A stretch of DNA of 64,000 nt from Chryseobacterium indologenes (GCF_002025665.1 NZ_CP018786.1:1426001-1490000); one strand, 5' to 3'. Positions 9,490 through 18,196 are shown, numbered from the stretch's first letter. The notes: generated by a model not told the origin, from the letters alone. Numbers and translations are program-made.

Positions 9490-10056
9490 ATGAAAAAAAT
9501 ATTTTTATTAGCAGTTTTGGCTGGTGGTTTAGCTTTCGGACAATCAAAAAAAGTAGTAGCGTCTGATGTACACTGGTGGGGATATAAAGTAGCAAAATCT
9601 GAGGCTAGTTCTCACGACGGTACTGTAAAAGTAAAGTCTGGAGATATGGTAATGAAAGGAAACCAATTGGTAGGCGGAAGCTTCGTATTGGATATGACTT
9701 CAATCAGTTCTACTGACCTTACAGGAGAGTATCAGCAGAAATTAAACGGACACCTTAAGAATGGTGACTTCTTTGAAGTTGAAAAATTCCCAACTGCAAG
9801 TTTCAAAATTACAGGAGTAAAGAAAAACAACGATAAAGTGTATAGCTCTCTTGTAACAGGAAACCTTACTGTAAAAGGAAAAACAAGCCCAATCTCTTTC
9901 CCTGCTAAGATTTCTTACAGCAAAGGAGTGGTAAGTTTAGTATCCAACAAATTCTCTTTCGACAGACAAAAATTTGACGTAGCTTACAAGTCTACGATGC
10001 AGGATGTTTTTGTGAAAGATGATATTGATATGCTTGTAAAGGTAACTGCTCAATAA
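9490..10056 (+). CDS. YceI-family periplasmic protein, paralogue 1
   Basis: YceI proteins are lipocalin-like beta barrels that bind long isoprenoid or fatty-chain molecules, usually in the periplasm. The 188-residue precursor has a signal MKKIFLLAVLAGGLAFGQS. The domain starts VHWWGYKVAKSEASSHDGTV and has SFVLDMTSISSTDL, LKNGDFFEVEKFPTASFKIT, GNLTVKGKTSPISFPAKI and SFDRQKFDVAYKSTMQDVFV, the standard family order. The second paralogue follows 78 bp downstream behind a terminator, so the two are a tandem duplication with separate transcription. A perfect FNR-like palindrome and a TACATTTG element precede it. Confidence 0.92.
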   Translation: MKKIFLLAVLAGGLAFGQSKKVVASDVHWWGYKVAKSEASSHDGTVKVKSGDMVMKGNQLVGGSFVLDMTSISSTDLTGEYQQKLNGHLKNGDFFEVEKFPTASFKITGVKKNNDKVYSSLVTGNLTVKGKTSPISFPAKISYSKGVVSLVSNKFSFDRQKFDVAYKSTMQDVFVKDDIDMLVKVTAQ

Positions 10057-10077
10057 ATTAATCAAAAAAAGATTATT

Positions 10078-10108
10078 AAAAGTGTAGAAGTTCTACACTT
10101 TTTTTTAT
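10078..10108 (+). terminator. Terminator between the yceI paralogues
   Basis: AAAGTGTAGAA and TTCTACACTTT form an 11-bp stem followed by a run of T residues. Confidence 0.88.
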
Positions 10109-10134
10109 TTTTGTTGAATTGTAAATAAAAAAGA

Positions 10135-10761
10135 ATGAAAAGATTACTATTGTTTGCTATGGTGTGCGTAAGTATATCATTTGTTTCTGCCCAAAAGAAA
10201 TTTGATAAGGTTGCTAAAGTGACTTCATCAGAGATCAGATGGTGGGGGTATAAGGTGGTGAAAACTGAAGAAACTTCCCACTCAGGAACAGTAAAGCTAA
10301 AAAGCGGAAAATTCAACTTTGACCATACGGTGCTTGTTGATGGAGAGTTTGTAATAGATATGAGAAGTATGATGGCGGGAGATGTTTCTGATGAAGATCA
10401 GATCAAGCTTACCAACGATTTGAAGAGCTCGAACTTCTTTGAAGTGAAAAAATTCCCTATTGCAAAATTCCATTTGACTAAAATTATTCCTTTAGCAAAC
10501 AGTGAATACAATTCAACAGTATACGGTGACCTTACCCTTAAAGGAGTGAGAAAAACAATCTCTTTCCCTGCGAATGTATATGTTACTCAGTTTACCACAT
10601 CTATTGAGTCTGCCAAGTTCTCCCTGAACAGAAGAGACTTTAAAGTATTCTATCAGTCTTCATTGAAAGATTATTTCATTAAGAATGAAATGGATATTCA
10701 GTTCAAAGTGACTACTGAAATGCTGGATAACGAAAATAGAATTCAGAAGAAGAAAAAATAA
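10135..10761 (+). CDS. YceI-family periplasmic protein, paralogue 2
   Basis: The 208-residue precursor carries the signal MKRLLLFAMVCVSISFVSAQ. The domain repeats the order seen in the neighbour: IRWWGYKVVKTEETSHSGTV, GEFVIDMRSMMAGDV, LKSSNFFEVKKFPIAKFHLT, GDLTLKGVRKTISFPANV and NRRDFKVFYQSSLKDYFI, then a longer C-terminal tail ending in NRIQKKKK. It is clearly a diverged tandem duplicate of paralogue 1. The TSP strand cores are kept while surface residues differ, so the ligand may differ. It has its own terminator at 10786. Confidence 0.92.
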   Translation: MKRLLLFAMVCVSISFVSAQKKFDKVAKVTSSEIRWWGYKVVKTEETSHSGTVKLKSGKFNFDHTVLVDGEFVIDMRSMMAGDVSDEDQIKLTNDLKSSNFFEVKKFPIAKFHLTKIIPLANSEYNSTVYGDLTLKGVRKTISFPANVYVTQFTTSIESAKFSLNRRDFKVFYQSSLKDYFIKNEMDIQFKVTTEMLDNENRIQKKKK

Positions 10762-10785
10762 GATCCAATATGATCAATATAGAAA

Positions 10786-10818
10786 TGAGATGTTCCCGGG
10801 AACGTCTCATTTTTTTTG
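10786..10818 (+). terminator. Terminator of yceI paralogue 2
   Basis: TGAGATGTTCC and GGGAACGTCTCA pair into a GC-capped stem followed by T8. Confidence 0.88.
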
Positions 10819-10859
10819 CAGCTATTCTCTGTTTCCCGGTATTTTTATAAATTAGTAGT

Positions 10860-11501
10860 ATGAAAATTTATATCGTAAGCGGTCTGGGAGCAGACTTCAA
10901 GGTCCTTGAAAGAATAGAGTTTCCCAAACACTGTGAATTGATTTTTATAGACTGGCTTATTCCTGAAAAAAATGAGCCTTTCGATGCTTATGTCAAAAGA
11001 ATGGCAGAGAAAGTAGATGATTCAGAACCATTCTGCCTGCTAGGTTATTCTTTCGGAGGAATTATTGTGCAGGAGATTAATCAATTGAAACCTGCAGAAA
11101 AAGTAGTGATCCTTGGAAGTATAAAATCAGATAAAGAAAAATCTAAATTTATAAAGACCGGTGAGGTTACCAAAATTCCAAGAATTCTTCCTGTAGGATT
11201 GTTCAACGATAAAGCAGCCAACGTGTATGCTGTTATCCGAAAACTTTTTGATCCTAAAAATCCTAAACTTCTTCAATATTTTAAAGTAAGAGACCCTTAT
11301 TATCTGAAATGGTCCGTAGAAAAAGTTTCTGAATGGAAGTTTGATGAAAACCCGAATGTTATTCAGATATTAGGTGATAAAGATATTGTTTTTCCTATCC
11401 GTTATTCGAATCCTGATTACGTGGTAAAAGGAGGAACGCATCTTTTTCCCGCTACAAAATCCAAAGAAGTTTCTAAAATACTGAAAGAGGTGTTTTGTTA
11501 A
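10860..11501 (+). CDS. Alpha/beta-hydrolase family protein
   Basis: The 213-residue cytoplasmic protein has a short alpha/beta hydrolase core. It starts MKIYIVSGLGADFKVLERIE, has the nucleophile elbow GYSFGG (Ser69 by count from the start), a strand EKVVILGSIKSDKEK after it, IQILGDKDIVFPI with the acid residue region near 180, and GGTHLFPA with the probable catalytic His near the C-terminus. The substrate is unknown. It stands alone between two terminated genes and the amt gene. Confidence 0.8.
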   Translation: MKIYIVSGLGADFKVLERIEFPKHCELIFIDWLIPEKNEPFDAYVKRMAEKVDDSEPFCLLGYSFGGIIVQEINQLKPAEKVVILGSIKSDKEKSKFIKTGEVTKIPRILPVGLFNDKAANVYAVIRKLFDPKNPKLLQYFKVRDPYYLKWSVEKVSEWKFDENPNVIQILGDKDIVFPIRYSNPDYVVKGGTHLFPATKSKEVSKILKEVFC

Positions 11502-11582
11502 AATTTTATGATGTTATTTATTAAATAGTGTTTTTTTTAGGGGTATTGTGTTTTAAAATGTGATTTTTGTGGAATTTATATT

Positions 11583-11590
11583 TAAATTTG
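11583..11590 (+). promoter_or_regulatory. Possible -7 element for amt
   Basis: TAAATTTG matches TAnnTTTG and lies 21 bp before the chosen amt start. No well-spaced TTG is visible. Confidence 0.4.
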
Positions 11591-11611
11591 ATAGGGTTAA
11601 ATATAAATTTT

Positions 11612-12955
11612 ATGAAAATAGGATTAAAATGGATTGTTTCATTCTCTGTTATCACTCTGGTTGCAATTGGAGGTTTGTTCTGGAATCCAGCTGCAGATAT
11701 TACTGATACGGGAGCATTTTTAAGTGAAGATAAAATTGTGGGCGCTGACGTAGCCTGGATTCTCGCAGCAGCGGGACTCGTTCTTTTGATGACACCGGGA
11801 CTTTCCTTTTTTTATGGAGGAATGGTGGGGAAGAAAAATGTGATTTCTACGATGTTGCAGAGCTTTATTGCTTTAGGAGTTATCTCTATGGTCTGGGTAG
11901 TAGTTGGTTTTTCTTTATCCTTTGGTGAGTCTCTGGGAATTACCATTGCAGGAAAACATTATGGAATTATTGGAAATCCATTAAGCTATCCTTTCTTTAG
12001 CGGAGTAGGAAACCTGCCTCATAAGTTGATGGCCCCTACGATACCTTTTATTCTTTTTGCTTTGTTTCAGATGAAGTTTGCTGTTATTACTCCGGCTATT
12101 ATTACCGGATCTTTTGCAGAAAGGGTTCGTTTTATTTCATATTTACTATTCATCGTTCTTTTCAGCATCTTTATTTATACACCGCTTTGTCATATGGTAT
12201 GGCATCCGGAAGGCCTTTTAAACAAATATTTTGGAGTAAAAGACTTTGCAGGCGGAACGGTAGTACATATGAGTGCCGGTTTTGCCGCACTTGCAGGAGC
12301 TTGGGTAGTAGGAAACCGAAAAAATCCGCATCATGAACCTTCTAATATTCCGTATGTACTTTTGGGAACAGGAATGCTGTGGTTCGGATGGTTTGGGTTC
12401 AATGCAGGATCTGCTTTGAGTGCTTCTGCCTCTGCTGCTACAGCCTTTGGAACAACTACTATTGCCTCTGCTTCAGCAATGATGACCTGGATCTTTTTTG
12501 ACCGAATCAATGGGAGAAGTGTTTCGGCTTTGGGAGCCTGTATCGGAGCAGTAGTAGGACTGGTGGCCATTACTCCCGGATGTGGTTTTGTAAGCATTCA
12601 GGAAAGTCTTTTTATCGGATTTATTACTGCTATCGTTTCAAATGTGATGGTCAACTGGAAAGGATTAAAGAAAATAGATGATACACTGGATGTTTTTGCC
12701 TGTCATGGAGTAGGAGGGATTATGGGAATGATTCTTACCGCTATCTTTGCTCATGGTGAAAAAGCAAGCTTATTACATGGAGGAATTGATGTTTTTCTTC
12801 ATCATATGGCAGCATTGGTTTTGGTTTCTGCTTTTACATTCTTCGGTTCATTGCTTTTATATAAGATTACCAATTCTATTATTACCCTCAGAGTTTCTGA
12901 AGAGTCAGAAAATAAAGGGCTTGATCTGTCTCAGCACGAGGAAAGTTTTAGTTAA
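11612..12955 (+). CDS. amt: Ammonium transporter
   Basis: Amt/AmtB trimers conduct ammonium across the inner membrane. The chosen start at 11612 (MKIGLKWIVSFSVITLVAIG) begins with a signal-like hydrophobic segment, as in many Amt proteins; the ORF itself opens at 11567 but the additional 15 residues have no support. The 447-residue protein has about eleven further membrane segments. Family blocks seen are AWILAAAGLVLLMTPGLSFF, FYGGMV, FAVITPAIITGSFAERV, HMVWHPEG (first pore His), DFAGGTVVHMSAGFAAL, GWFGFNAGSAL, FACHGVGGIMG (second pore His) and a soluble C-terminal tail. No glnK/P-II gene lies next to it, unlike in many bacteria. Confidence 0.95.
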   Translation: MKIGLKWIVSFSVITLVAIGGLFWNPAADITDTGAFLSEDKIVGADVAWILAAAGLVLLMTPGLSFFYGGMVGKKNVISTMLQSFIALGVISMVWVVVGFSLSFGESLGITIAGKHYGIIGNPLSYPFFSGVGNLPHKLMAPTIPFILFALFQMKFAVITPAIITGSFAERVRFISYLLFIVLFSIFIYTPLCHMVWHPEGLLNKYFGVKDFAGGTVVHMSAGFAALAGAWVVGNRKNPHHEPSNIPYVLLGTGMLWFGWFGFNAGSALSASASAATAFGTTTIASASAMMTWIFFDRINGRSVSALGACIGAVVGLVAITPGCGFVSIQESLFIGFITAIVSNVMVNWKGLKKIDDTLDVFACHGVGGIMGMILTAIFAHGEKASLLHGGIDVFLHHMAALVLVSAFTFFGSLLLYKITNSIITLRVSEESENKGLDLSQHEESFS

Positions 12956-12960
12956 CAAAA

Positions 12961-12987
12961 AGGACATTAAGTATTACCTAATGTCCT
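12961..12987 (-). terminator. Shared terminator of amt and the azoreductase-like gene
   Basis: AGGACATTA and TAATGTCCT form a 9-bp stem. On the minus strand it is followed by TTTTTGTT, so it works best for the azoreductase-like gene; the hairpin also lies just past amt. Confidence 0.75.
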
Positions 12988-13016
12988 GAATGATATTAAT
13001 TAAAATCAGAAGTACT

Positions 13017-13640
13017 TTATTGAATGGATTCAATGGCTTCGAAGATTTTATTTTTAGAATTTTCAAAGATTTCACCACCAAATTCCTCATTATCCAAGGA
13101 ATGAATGATGATATTTTTCACGCCCATGATCCCAAAAATATGCTTCAGATAAGTCGTTTGAAAATTGATGTGTCCGTTCTTTTCATTTTCTCCGTATCCG
13201 GTATCGCCACGGGTTGAGAGAATAAAAAGCTTTTTGTTTTCAAGAAGTCCTACATAATCACCATCCGGAACTCCGGATCGGAATTTCCACGTTTCATTGA
13301 TTCGCATGATCTGATCAATATAAGCTTTTAATCCGGACGGAATAGACCAGTTATACATGGGAGTTCCGATGACATATACATCATGTTCTTTGAGCTCTTT
13401 GACCAGTTCATTACTCAGCTGTAAAGGCTTTTGGTTTTCTTCAGTTTTGTCTGAAGATCTTTTGAAAGCGCCTGCAATCCAGGATTCATCAATATTGGGA
13501 ATCGTATCAGTTCCCGCTTCTCTGTAGGTGAACGTGTCAAGAGGATATTTTGTTTTCCAGTTTTCAACGAAAAGCTGGGTTAGTTTTCGGCTGTAAGATC
13601 TTTCATTTCTTACACTGGCATTAATAATCAGTATTTTCAT
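13017..13640 (-). CDS. NAD(P)H-dependent FMN oxidoreductase, azoreductase type
   Basis: The flavodoxin-like fold (Flavodoxin_2) binds FMN and reduces quinones, azo or nitro compounds with NAD(P)H. The 207-residue protein begins MKILIINASVRNERSYSRKL, the phosphate-binding loop for FMN, and has VYVIGTPMYNWSIPSGLKAYI, the family signature around the flavin ring, plus LFILSTRGDTGYGEN near residue 140. It matches AzoR in length. It is downstream of the Crp/Fnr regulator on the same strand (60-bp gap), so the regulator may control it. Confidence 0.88.
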   Translation of the reverse strand: MKILIINASVRNERSYSRKLTQLFVENWKTKYPLDTFTYREAGTDTIPNIDESWIAGAFKRSSDKTEENQKPLQLSNELVKELKEHDVYVIGTPMYNWSIPSGLKAYIDQIMRINETWKFRSGVPDGDYVGLLENKKLFILSTRGDTGYGENEKNGHINFQTTYLKHIFGIMGVKNIIIHSLDNEEFGGEIFENSKNKIFEAIESIQ

Positions 13641-13700
13641 TTGTTAAGAATTTATACCAGCAAAATTCCTGATTATTTATTGCTGAAAAATTGATCTAGT

Positions 13701-14279
13701 TCAAGAGGATTTATTTTTTTTCCTAATTCTGCTGATAAATTCCGGGGTTACACCGAGGTAAGAAGCAATCAGATACTGAGGCACTCTGGAGGAAATATCA
13801 GGATAGGTTTCCAGAAAATCATAATACTTCTGTTCTGCTTTGTGCATATGATTGAACACGACTCTTTTTTCCAGTGTTCCAAGATAGCTTTCCAGAATGA
13901 TTCTGAAGTATCTTTCTAAGGATGGAATTTCCTTCAGCATTTTTTGAAAGGATTGATGGCTAATCTGTAGGAGTTTTGTTTTTTCCACTGCCTGAATATT
14001 ATAAATGGAGGGTTTCTGTTTTGAAAAACTGGCAATATCTGTGGCCCACCAGTGATCAATAGCTAAAAAGAGAATTTCCTCATTTCCGTTGTCTTCATTG
14101 ATGCAGAAAGCTTTTAAAACACCTGAAATGATATAACTGTCATGGCGGCAGATTTCCCCGTTTCTCAATAGGAAACCACCTTTTTCCAATTTTTTTTCGG
14201 TCCAGAAACTTTTAAAGACTGTTATTTCTTCCGGACTTAGTTGGACATGCTGTAAAATGCTTTTAATTAATGTTTCCAT
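13701..14279 (-). CDS. Crp/Fnr-family transcriptional regulator
   Basis: The 192-residue protein has an N-terminal cyclic-nucleotide-binding-like beta roll (about 20-115, with GGFLLRNGEICRHDSYIISG) and a C-terminal HTH (QYLIASYLGVTPEFISRIRK, near 170-190). No Cys cluster for an iron-sulfur cluster is seen in the N-terminus, so it is not an oxygen-sensing FNR in the classical sense; many Bacteroidetes regulators of this shape respond to unknown signals. It heads the azoreductase-like operon and is divergent from sdaA (169-bp gap). Confidence 0.85.
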   Translation of the reverse strand: METLIKSILQHVQLSPEEITVFKSFWTEKKLEKGGFLLRNGEICRHDSYIISGVLKAFCINEDNGNEEILFLAIDHWWATDIASFSKQKPSIYNIQAVEKTKLLQISHQSFQKMLKEIPSLERYFRIILESYLGTLEKRVVFNHMHKAEQKYYDFLETYPDISSRVPQYLIASYLGVTPEFISRIRKKNKSS

Positions 14280-14413
14280 TTAAAAAAATGATTAAAAAGA
14301 ACAATATAATTGGAAATTCGTACAACCAGCTAATCTACAAAAATACTTGTTTTATAAACTGTCAAAGCCAAATAAATCTAAGATTTTGCTATGCATATAT
14401 TAGGATTTATCAT

Positions 14414-14421
14414 GTATCTTT
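14414..14421 (+). promoter_or_regulatory. -7 promoter element for sdaA
   Basis: TATCTTTG matches TAnnTTTG, 27 bp before the sdaA ATG. The upstream TTG is 25 bp away, longer than usual. Confidence 0.5.
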
Positions 14422-14448
14422 GTTTTTGAGGAAAATGACGAATCATTT

Positions 14449-15867
14449 ATGGAATCAATATCGGTTTTTGAGATTATTAAAGTAGGAATAGGCCCATCCA
14501 GTTCGCATACGATGGGACCTTGGAATGCAGCAGCAGCATTTATCAGGATTATAAAAAGAGAAAGATCAATCGAAGAAGTTAAAGAGGTTTTTCTTGAATT
14601 TTTTGGCTCACTCGCAAAAACGGGGATTGGGCACGGAACTGATATTGCAGGAATGCTTGGTTTGAATGGGGAAGATTTTAAGACGATCAATACTTCAAAA
14701 ATTGATGAGAAAATAGAATACATCAAAAGTACTCAAACCATTAATCTGGGAGGGGAGAAGGTGATTCCGTTTGTTTACGGACATCATTTGATTCTGAATA
14801 TGAAAAAGAGCCTTGATTTTCATCCCAACGGAATGATTTTCAGAGCTGTTTTTGAAGACGGAACTGAACTTGTACAGGATTTTTATTCTGTAGGAGGTGG
14901 TTTTATTGCCAGCCAGGAAAAAAACTCAATTCAAAAGCAGTGTGTTCGTACATTGTATCCTTGTCATAAGGCTTCGGATATTGCAAAATATTGTGAGAAA
15001 CTGGGATTTGATAAGATTTCAGATTTGATTTTCATGAATGAAGAAAGCTGGAGGACTCAGGAAGAAACGAGACAGGAAGCGCTTTACATCTGGCAGCAGA
15101 TTAAAGAATGCATTTACAAAGGGGTAAACAAGGAAGGGATTCTTCCGGGCGGACTGAATGTTACCCGAAGAGCTGCAGGAATCAACAGAAAGCTGCTGGG
15201 AGACAAAATTTATAAAAATAAAGACGAATGGTTCCAGCAGGTGGTAGATGCTGAGGAGAACTTCACCAATATCAACAAATGGATTGCCTGTTTTGCTCTG
15301 GCAGTGAATGAAGAGAATGCAAGCTTCGGAAGAATTATTACGGCACCGACCAATGGAGCGAGTGGCGTAATTCCGGCGGTATTGATGTATTCTCAGGCAT
15401 TTACACCATTTATCAGTGAAGATGATATCGTGAGATTCTTGCTTGTAGCTGGAGAAATCGGTACATTATTCAAGAAAAATGCAACCATTTCTGCTGCAAT
15501 GGGAGGATGTCAGGCTGAAATTGGAGTATCTTCTGCAATGGCAGCGGCCGGACTTACGGAGATTCTGGGTGGAAGTGTCGGACAGGTATTGATGGCAGCA
15601 GAAATTGCTATGGAACATCACCTTGGATTAACATGTGATCCCATCAAAGGACTGGTACAGATCCCATGTATTGAAAGAAATACCATGGGAGCTATGAAAG
15701 CCATTACTGCCGCAAATATTGCCTTGGAAAGTGATCCTACCAAAGCAAAAGTAACATTGGATGAGGTGATTCTGACGATGTGGGAAACCGCTCAGTCGAT
15801 GAGTGACCGTTTTAAAGAAACTTCGGAAGGTGGATTAGCCATTGCGGTGAACGTTCCGGAATGTTAA
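14449..15867 (+). CDS. sdaA: L-serine ammonia-lyase (single-chain, iron-sulfur type)
   Basis: SdaA converts L-serine to pyruvate and ammonia with a [4Fe-4S] cluster. The 472-residue protein contains both the beta part (VFEIIKVGIGPSSSHTMGPW at the N-terminus, GHGTDIAGMLG) and the alpha part (PGGLNVTRRAAG, ITAPTNGASGVIPAVLMY, MGGCQAEIGVSSAMAAAGL, LGLTCDPIKGLVQIPCIERN), with Cys residues in the last two blocks as expected for the cluster. It is monocistronic and has a terminator at 15896. Confidence 0.95.
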   Translation: MESISVFEIIKVGIGPSSSHTMGPWNAAAAFIRIIKRERSIEEVKEVFLEFFGSLAKTGIGHGTDIAGMLGLNGEDFKTINTSKIDEKIEYIKSTQTINLGGEKVIPFVYGHHLILNMKKSLDFHPNGMIFRAVFEDGTELVQDFYSVGGGFIASQEKNSIQKQCVRTLYPCHKASDIAKYCEKLGFDKISDLIFMNEESWRTQEETRQEALYIWQQIKECIYKGVNKEGILPGGLNVTRRAAGINRKLLGDKIYKNKDEWFQQVVDAEENFTNINKWIACFALAVNEENASFGRIITAPTNGASGVIPAVLMYSQAFTPFISEDDIVRFLLVAGEIGTLFKKNATISAAMGGCQAEIGVSSAMAAAGLTEILGGSVGQVLMAAEIAMEHHLGLTCDPIKGLVQIPCIERNTMGAMKAITAANIALESDPTKAKVTLDEVILTMWETAQSMSDRFKETSEGGLAIAVNVPEC

Positions 15868-15895
15868 TAGAAATAACACTGTTTTAAAAATATAA

Positions 15896-15927
15896 AAACC
15901 CTTAGACATTACTGACTAAGGGTTTCT
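15896..15927 (+). terminator. Terminator of sdaA
   Basis: AAACCCTTAG and CTAAGGGTTT form a 10-bp stem around a 10-nt loop, followed by CTT. The convergent tyrA ends 53 bp further on. Confidence 0.75.
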
Positions 15928-15979
15928 TAATAAAATAAAAGTAAAAACCACTGGGCTTTTAGTATCATATAAAGAGATT

Positions 15980-16822
15980 TTATCTTAAAATTCCTCTGAT
16001 CCTGTTGGCATTGGTGATCAGTTCTTCAAGGTATTCATAGTTCTCTTTTTCAAGGGCAGATTTGAATTTTCTAAGCTGGGAGATATGTTCGTTCAACACA
16101 TCCAATACATTTTCTTTGTTTTGCTTAAAAATAGGAACCCACATTTCAGGATGCGACTTGGCAAGACGTACCGTACTTGAGAAACCGGAACTGGCAAGCT
16201 GGAAAATAGTTTCCTCTTCACGTTCTTTTTCCAATACGGTATTGGCAAGGGCATAAGATGTAATATGGGAGATATGAGAGATATAAGCCGTGTGAACATC
16301 GTGATCTTTTGCATCCATGTAAATCATGTGCATGTCAAGGGCATTGACTACCTTTTCAACAGTACTCAATGCATCGTCCGCAGATTCTTCTTTGTTGCAT
16401 ATCACGCCTGCTTTTCCGGAGAAACTTTCTGCAATGGCAGATTTTGGACCATTGTTTTCTGTTCCCCACATCGGGTGAAATGCCACAAACCTTGAACGTT
16501 TCGGATGGTCTTTCACAGCATTTACAATTCCTGCTTTGGTAGAGCCTGCATCCATTACGGTCTGCTGATCAGACACAAGGTCTAAAACAGTAGGCAGTAA
16601 TTTTCTGGCAGCATCTACAGGAATGGCAAGAATAATCAGATCCGAATTTTTAATTCCATGTTCCAGATCTACTCCGGCATCAATTATTTTCAGGTCTAAT
16701 GCGTCACTGATATGCTGTGTATTGTTATCGATTCCATAGATGAAGCTGGCGATGTTTTTCTCCTTTAATTTCAAGGCCATCGAACCACCAATTAACCCTA
16801 CTCCAATAATACTTATTTTCAT
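15980..16822 (-). CDS. tyrA: Prephenate dehydrogenase
   Basis: TyrA oxidatively decarboxylates prephenate to 4-hydroxyphenylpyruvate, the committed step of tyrosine synthesis. The 280-residue protein has the NAD(P)-binding start MKISIIGVGLIGGSMALKLK (GxGLIG), DLIILAIPVDAA, MDAGSTKAGIV, FVAFHPMWGTENNGPKSA with the conserved His-Pro and Gly, and HDVHTAYISHISHITSYALA with the catalytic His region. There is no chorismate mutase or ACT domain. Transcription is probably attenuated: a terminator lies 24 bp upstream of the start and a tyrosine-rich leader ORF lies before it. Confidence 0.94.
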   Translation of the reverse strand: MKISIIGVGLIGGSMALKLKEKNIASFIYGIDNNTQHISDALDLKIIDAGVDLEHGIKNSDLIILAIPVDAARKLLPTVLDLVSDQQTVMDAGSTKAGIVNAVKDHPKRSRFVAFHPMWGTENNGPKSAIAESFSGKAGVICNKEESADDALSTVEKVVNALDMHMIYMDAKDHDVHTAYISHISHITSYALANTVLEKEREEETIFQLASSGFSSTVRLAKSHPEMWVPIFKQNKENVLDVLNEHISQLRKFKSALEKENYEYLEELITNANRIRGILR

Positions 16823-16842
16823 CTTTCTCTATTTTTTAAAAT

Positions 16843-16872
16843 AAAAAAACCTCGTCCCTAGGACGAGGTTTT
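16843..16872 (-). terminator. Attenuator terminator in the tyrA leader
   Basis: On the minus strand AAAACCTCGTCC and GGACGAGGTTTT form a 12-bp stem around a TAG loop, followed by T3 or more, placed between the tyrA promoter and its start codon. CCTCGTCC can instead pair with GGATAGGG at the end of the leader ORF (16892-16899). Confidence 0.8.
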
Positions 16873-16893
16873 AAATTATATTCATAAGAATCC

Positions 16894-16950
16894 CTATCCC
16901 AGAGCTGAGGTAAAAATTCTATAATAATATGTTCCGTTGTTAAAATTCAC
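16894..16950 (-). CDS. Tyrosine-rich leader peptide of tyrA
   Basis: The ORF starts with GTG at 16950, exactly 4 nt after the TACCTTTG promoter element, and encodes 18 residues: (M)NFNNGTYYYRIFTSALG, then TAG. Three Tyr codons stand in a row (TAT x3), with two Phe codons. The ORF ends where the antiterminator arm begins, as expected for ribosome-controlled attenuation: a ribosome waiting at Tyr codons would leave GGATAGGG free to open the terminator. There is no ribosome binding site, and the start is at or next to the transcription start, so translation would be leaderless. Confidence 0.7.
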   Translation of the reverse strand: MNFNNGTYYYRIFTSALG

Positions 16951-16954
16951 AAGG

Positions 16955-16962
16955 CAAAGGTA
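16955..16962 (-). promoter_or_regulatory. -7 promoter element of the tyrA leader
   Basis: TACCTTTG on the minus strand matches TAnnTTTG and lies 4 nt before the GTG of the leader ORF. The -33 region is poorly conserved. Confidence 0.6.
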
Positions 16963-17092
16963 AAAATATTTTTCAAATGAAACGAAATTTCTTTTCTAAA
17001 TTATATATAGATGATGTTAATTGATGTTTTGGGAGTTAAAAAAAACAGAATTACATTAGGATTGGAAGAGGCTTCATCATTTGCTAGTATAT

Positions 17093-18196
17093 TTATTCTG
17101 ATTTTATTCTGCTTTTGTGAACATATCCCTTTTTACCTTCTTTAGAAACTACCAGCCACCAATCACCACTTTGGTCTAAAACCTCGACTTGTTCACCTGT
17201 GTTTATTTTTTGTAGAATTTGAGATGATGTATTTTTATCTTTTCTTAGATTGGTAAATCCATCGGGGTCTACTATTCTTGAATATACTTTTTCTTGATTA
17301 TCTTCTTGAATAAGTCCATAATCTTTTGAGTACTTTTCAAGAGAAGGATAACCATAATATTTATTTTTTTGAAAAGAGTCTTTTAATTCCGGGTGAGAAA
17401 CATAGACGTTGTTTAATAATAAATATGTTTTATCTGATTGTATATCAATATTTTCTTTGCCTTCGAATCCAAGTTGTAAAAGATAAGCAATAGCTTTTTG
17501 TAATGTTGAATCTGGAATATCATTCTTTTTGGTGATATTGTCTTTATTATCGGCAAGATAAGTTGTCAGTGCATATAAAAATGAATCTTTTGATTTTAGT
17601 TTTTCCAATAGCTTTTCTCTAATCTTAAATACATCCGTTGTACTATTGTAGAATATAAATGATAGTCTCGAACTTTGCTCAATATCATCCCAATTTTGAA
17701 TATTTCTAATTGCAGAATTAAAAAGAGCTTCATTCTTTTCATAATTAAATAGAGTTACCAAATCAATTGCAAGATCAGGATTTTTAGATGCTACGTTCAA
17801 AATGGATGTTAAATCATCCTGATAAATAATTTTGTTCAGAGTTAATAATTCCTCAAAATAAGGATGTTTTTGATTACTATTTATACTTGCTTTGACATTA
17901 TCTAAATCAGGTAAAATATCATTACCTATTTTAATATATTTTCCTTCCTTTGATATCTGATAATTAGTAGCTTCATTGAATATTAAGAGATTATTATATC
18001 CGTTTTGAAGCTTATCAGGTTTAATACCAAGTAGACCTTTGTTGATTTTATCAAAATTTTCCTCAGTATTATTGAATTTATGATGGGTGAAATAACTTTC
18101 GATTATTTCAGTTTCTTTTTCAGTTATCTTTTCCTTTTGTTTATATGAACATGAAAAAAATATGAGTGATAATGAAATTAAAAAAGGCTTTATCAT
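17093..18196 (-). CDS. SH3-domain lipoprotein, candidate immunity protein
   Basis: The start at 18196 gives MIKPFLISLSLIFFSC, a short lipoprotein signal; a start at 18223 adds nine residues before it and is less likely. After the lipid-modified Cys comes an acidic and Lys-rich helical body without recognisable domains. The last 65 residues read VYSRIVDPDGFTNLRKDKN to WWLVVSKEGKKGYVHKSRI, a bacterial SH3 (SH3b) domain, which binds cell-wall peptides. Position as last gene of the effector operon and a periplasmic, wall-binding form suit a protein that blocks the peptidoglycan-cutting effector. DNA is more AT-rich than that of housekeeping neighbours. The function remains inferred. Confidence 0.6.
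   Translation of the reverse strand: MIKPFLISLSLIFFSCSYKQKEKITEKETEIIESYFTHHKFNNTEENFDKINKGLLGIKPDKLQNGYNNLLIFNEATNYQISKEGKYIKIGNDILPDLDNVKASINSNQKHPYFEELLTLNKIIYQDDLTSILNVASKNPDLAIDLVTLFNYEKNEALFNSAIRNIQNWDDIEQSSRLSFIFYNSTTDVFKIREKLLEKLKSKDSFLYALTTYLADNKDNITKKNDIPDSTLQKAIAYLLQLGFEGKENIDIQSDKTYLLLNNVYVSHPELKDSFQKNKYYGYPSLEKYSKDYGLIQEDNQEKVYSRIVDPDGFTNLRKDKNTSSQILQKINTGEQVEVLDQSGDWWLVVSKEGKKGYVHKSRIKSE

Noticed and set aside
12331..12597. 88-codon ORF with an Ala-rich protein on the minus strand
   Set aside because: It is the reverse of the amt coding sequence, whose membrane segments produce such open frames.
13701..14279. True oxygen-sensing FNR that binds the box at 9415
   Set aside because: The N-terminal Cys cluster needed for an iron-sulfur cluster is missing, so this Crp/Fnr protein is not a good candidate, though it cannot be excluded.
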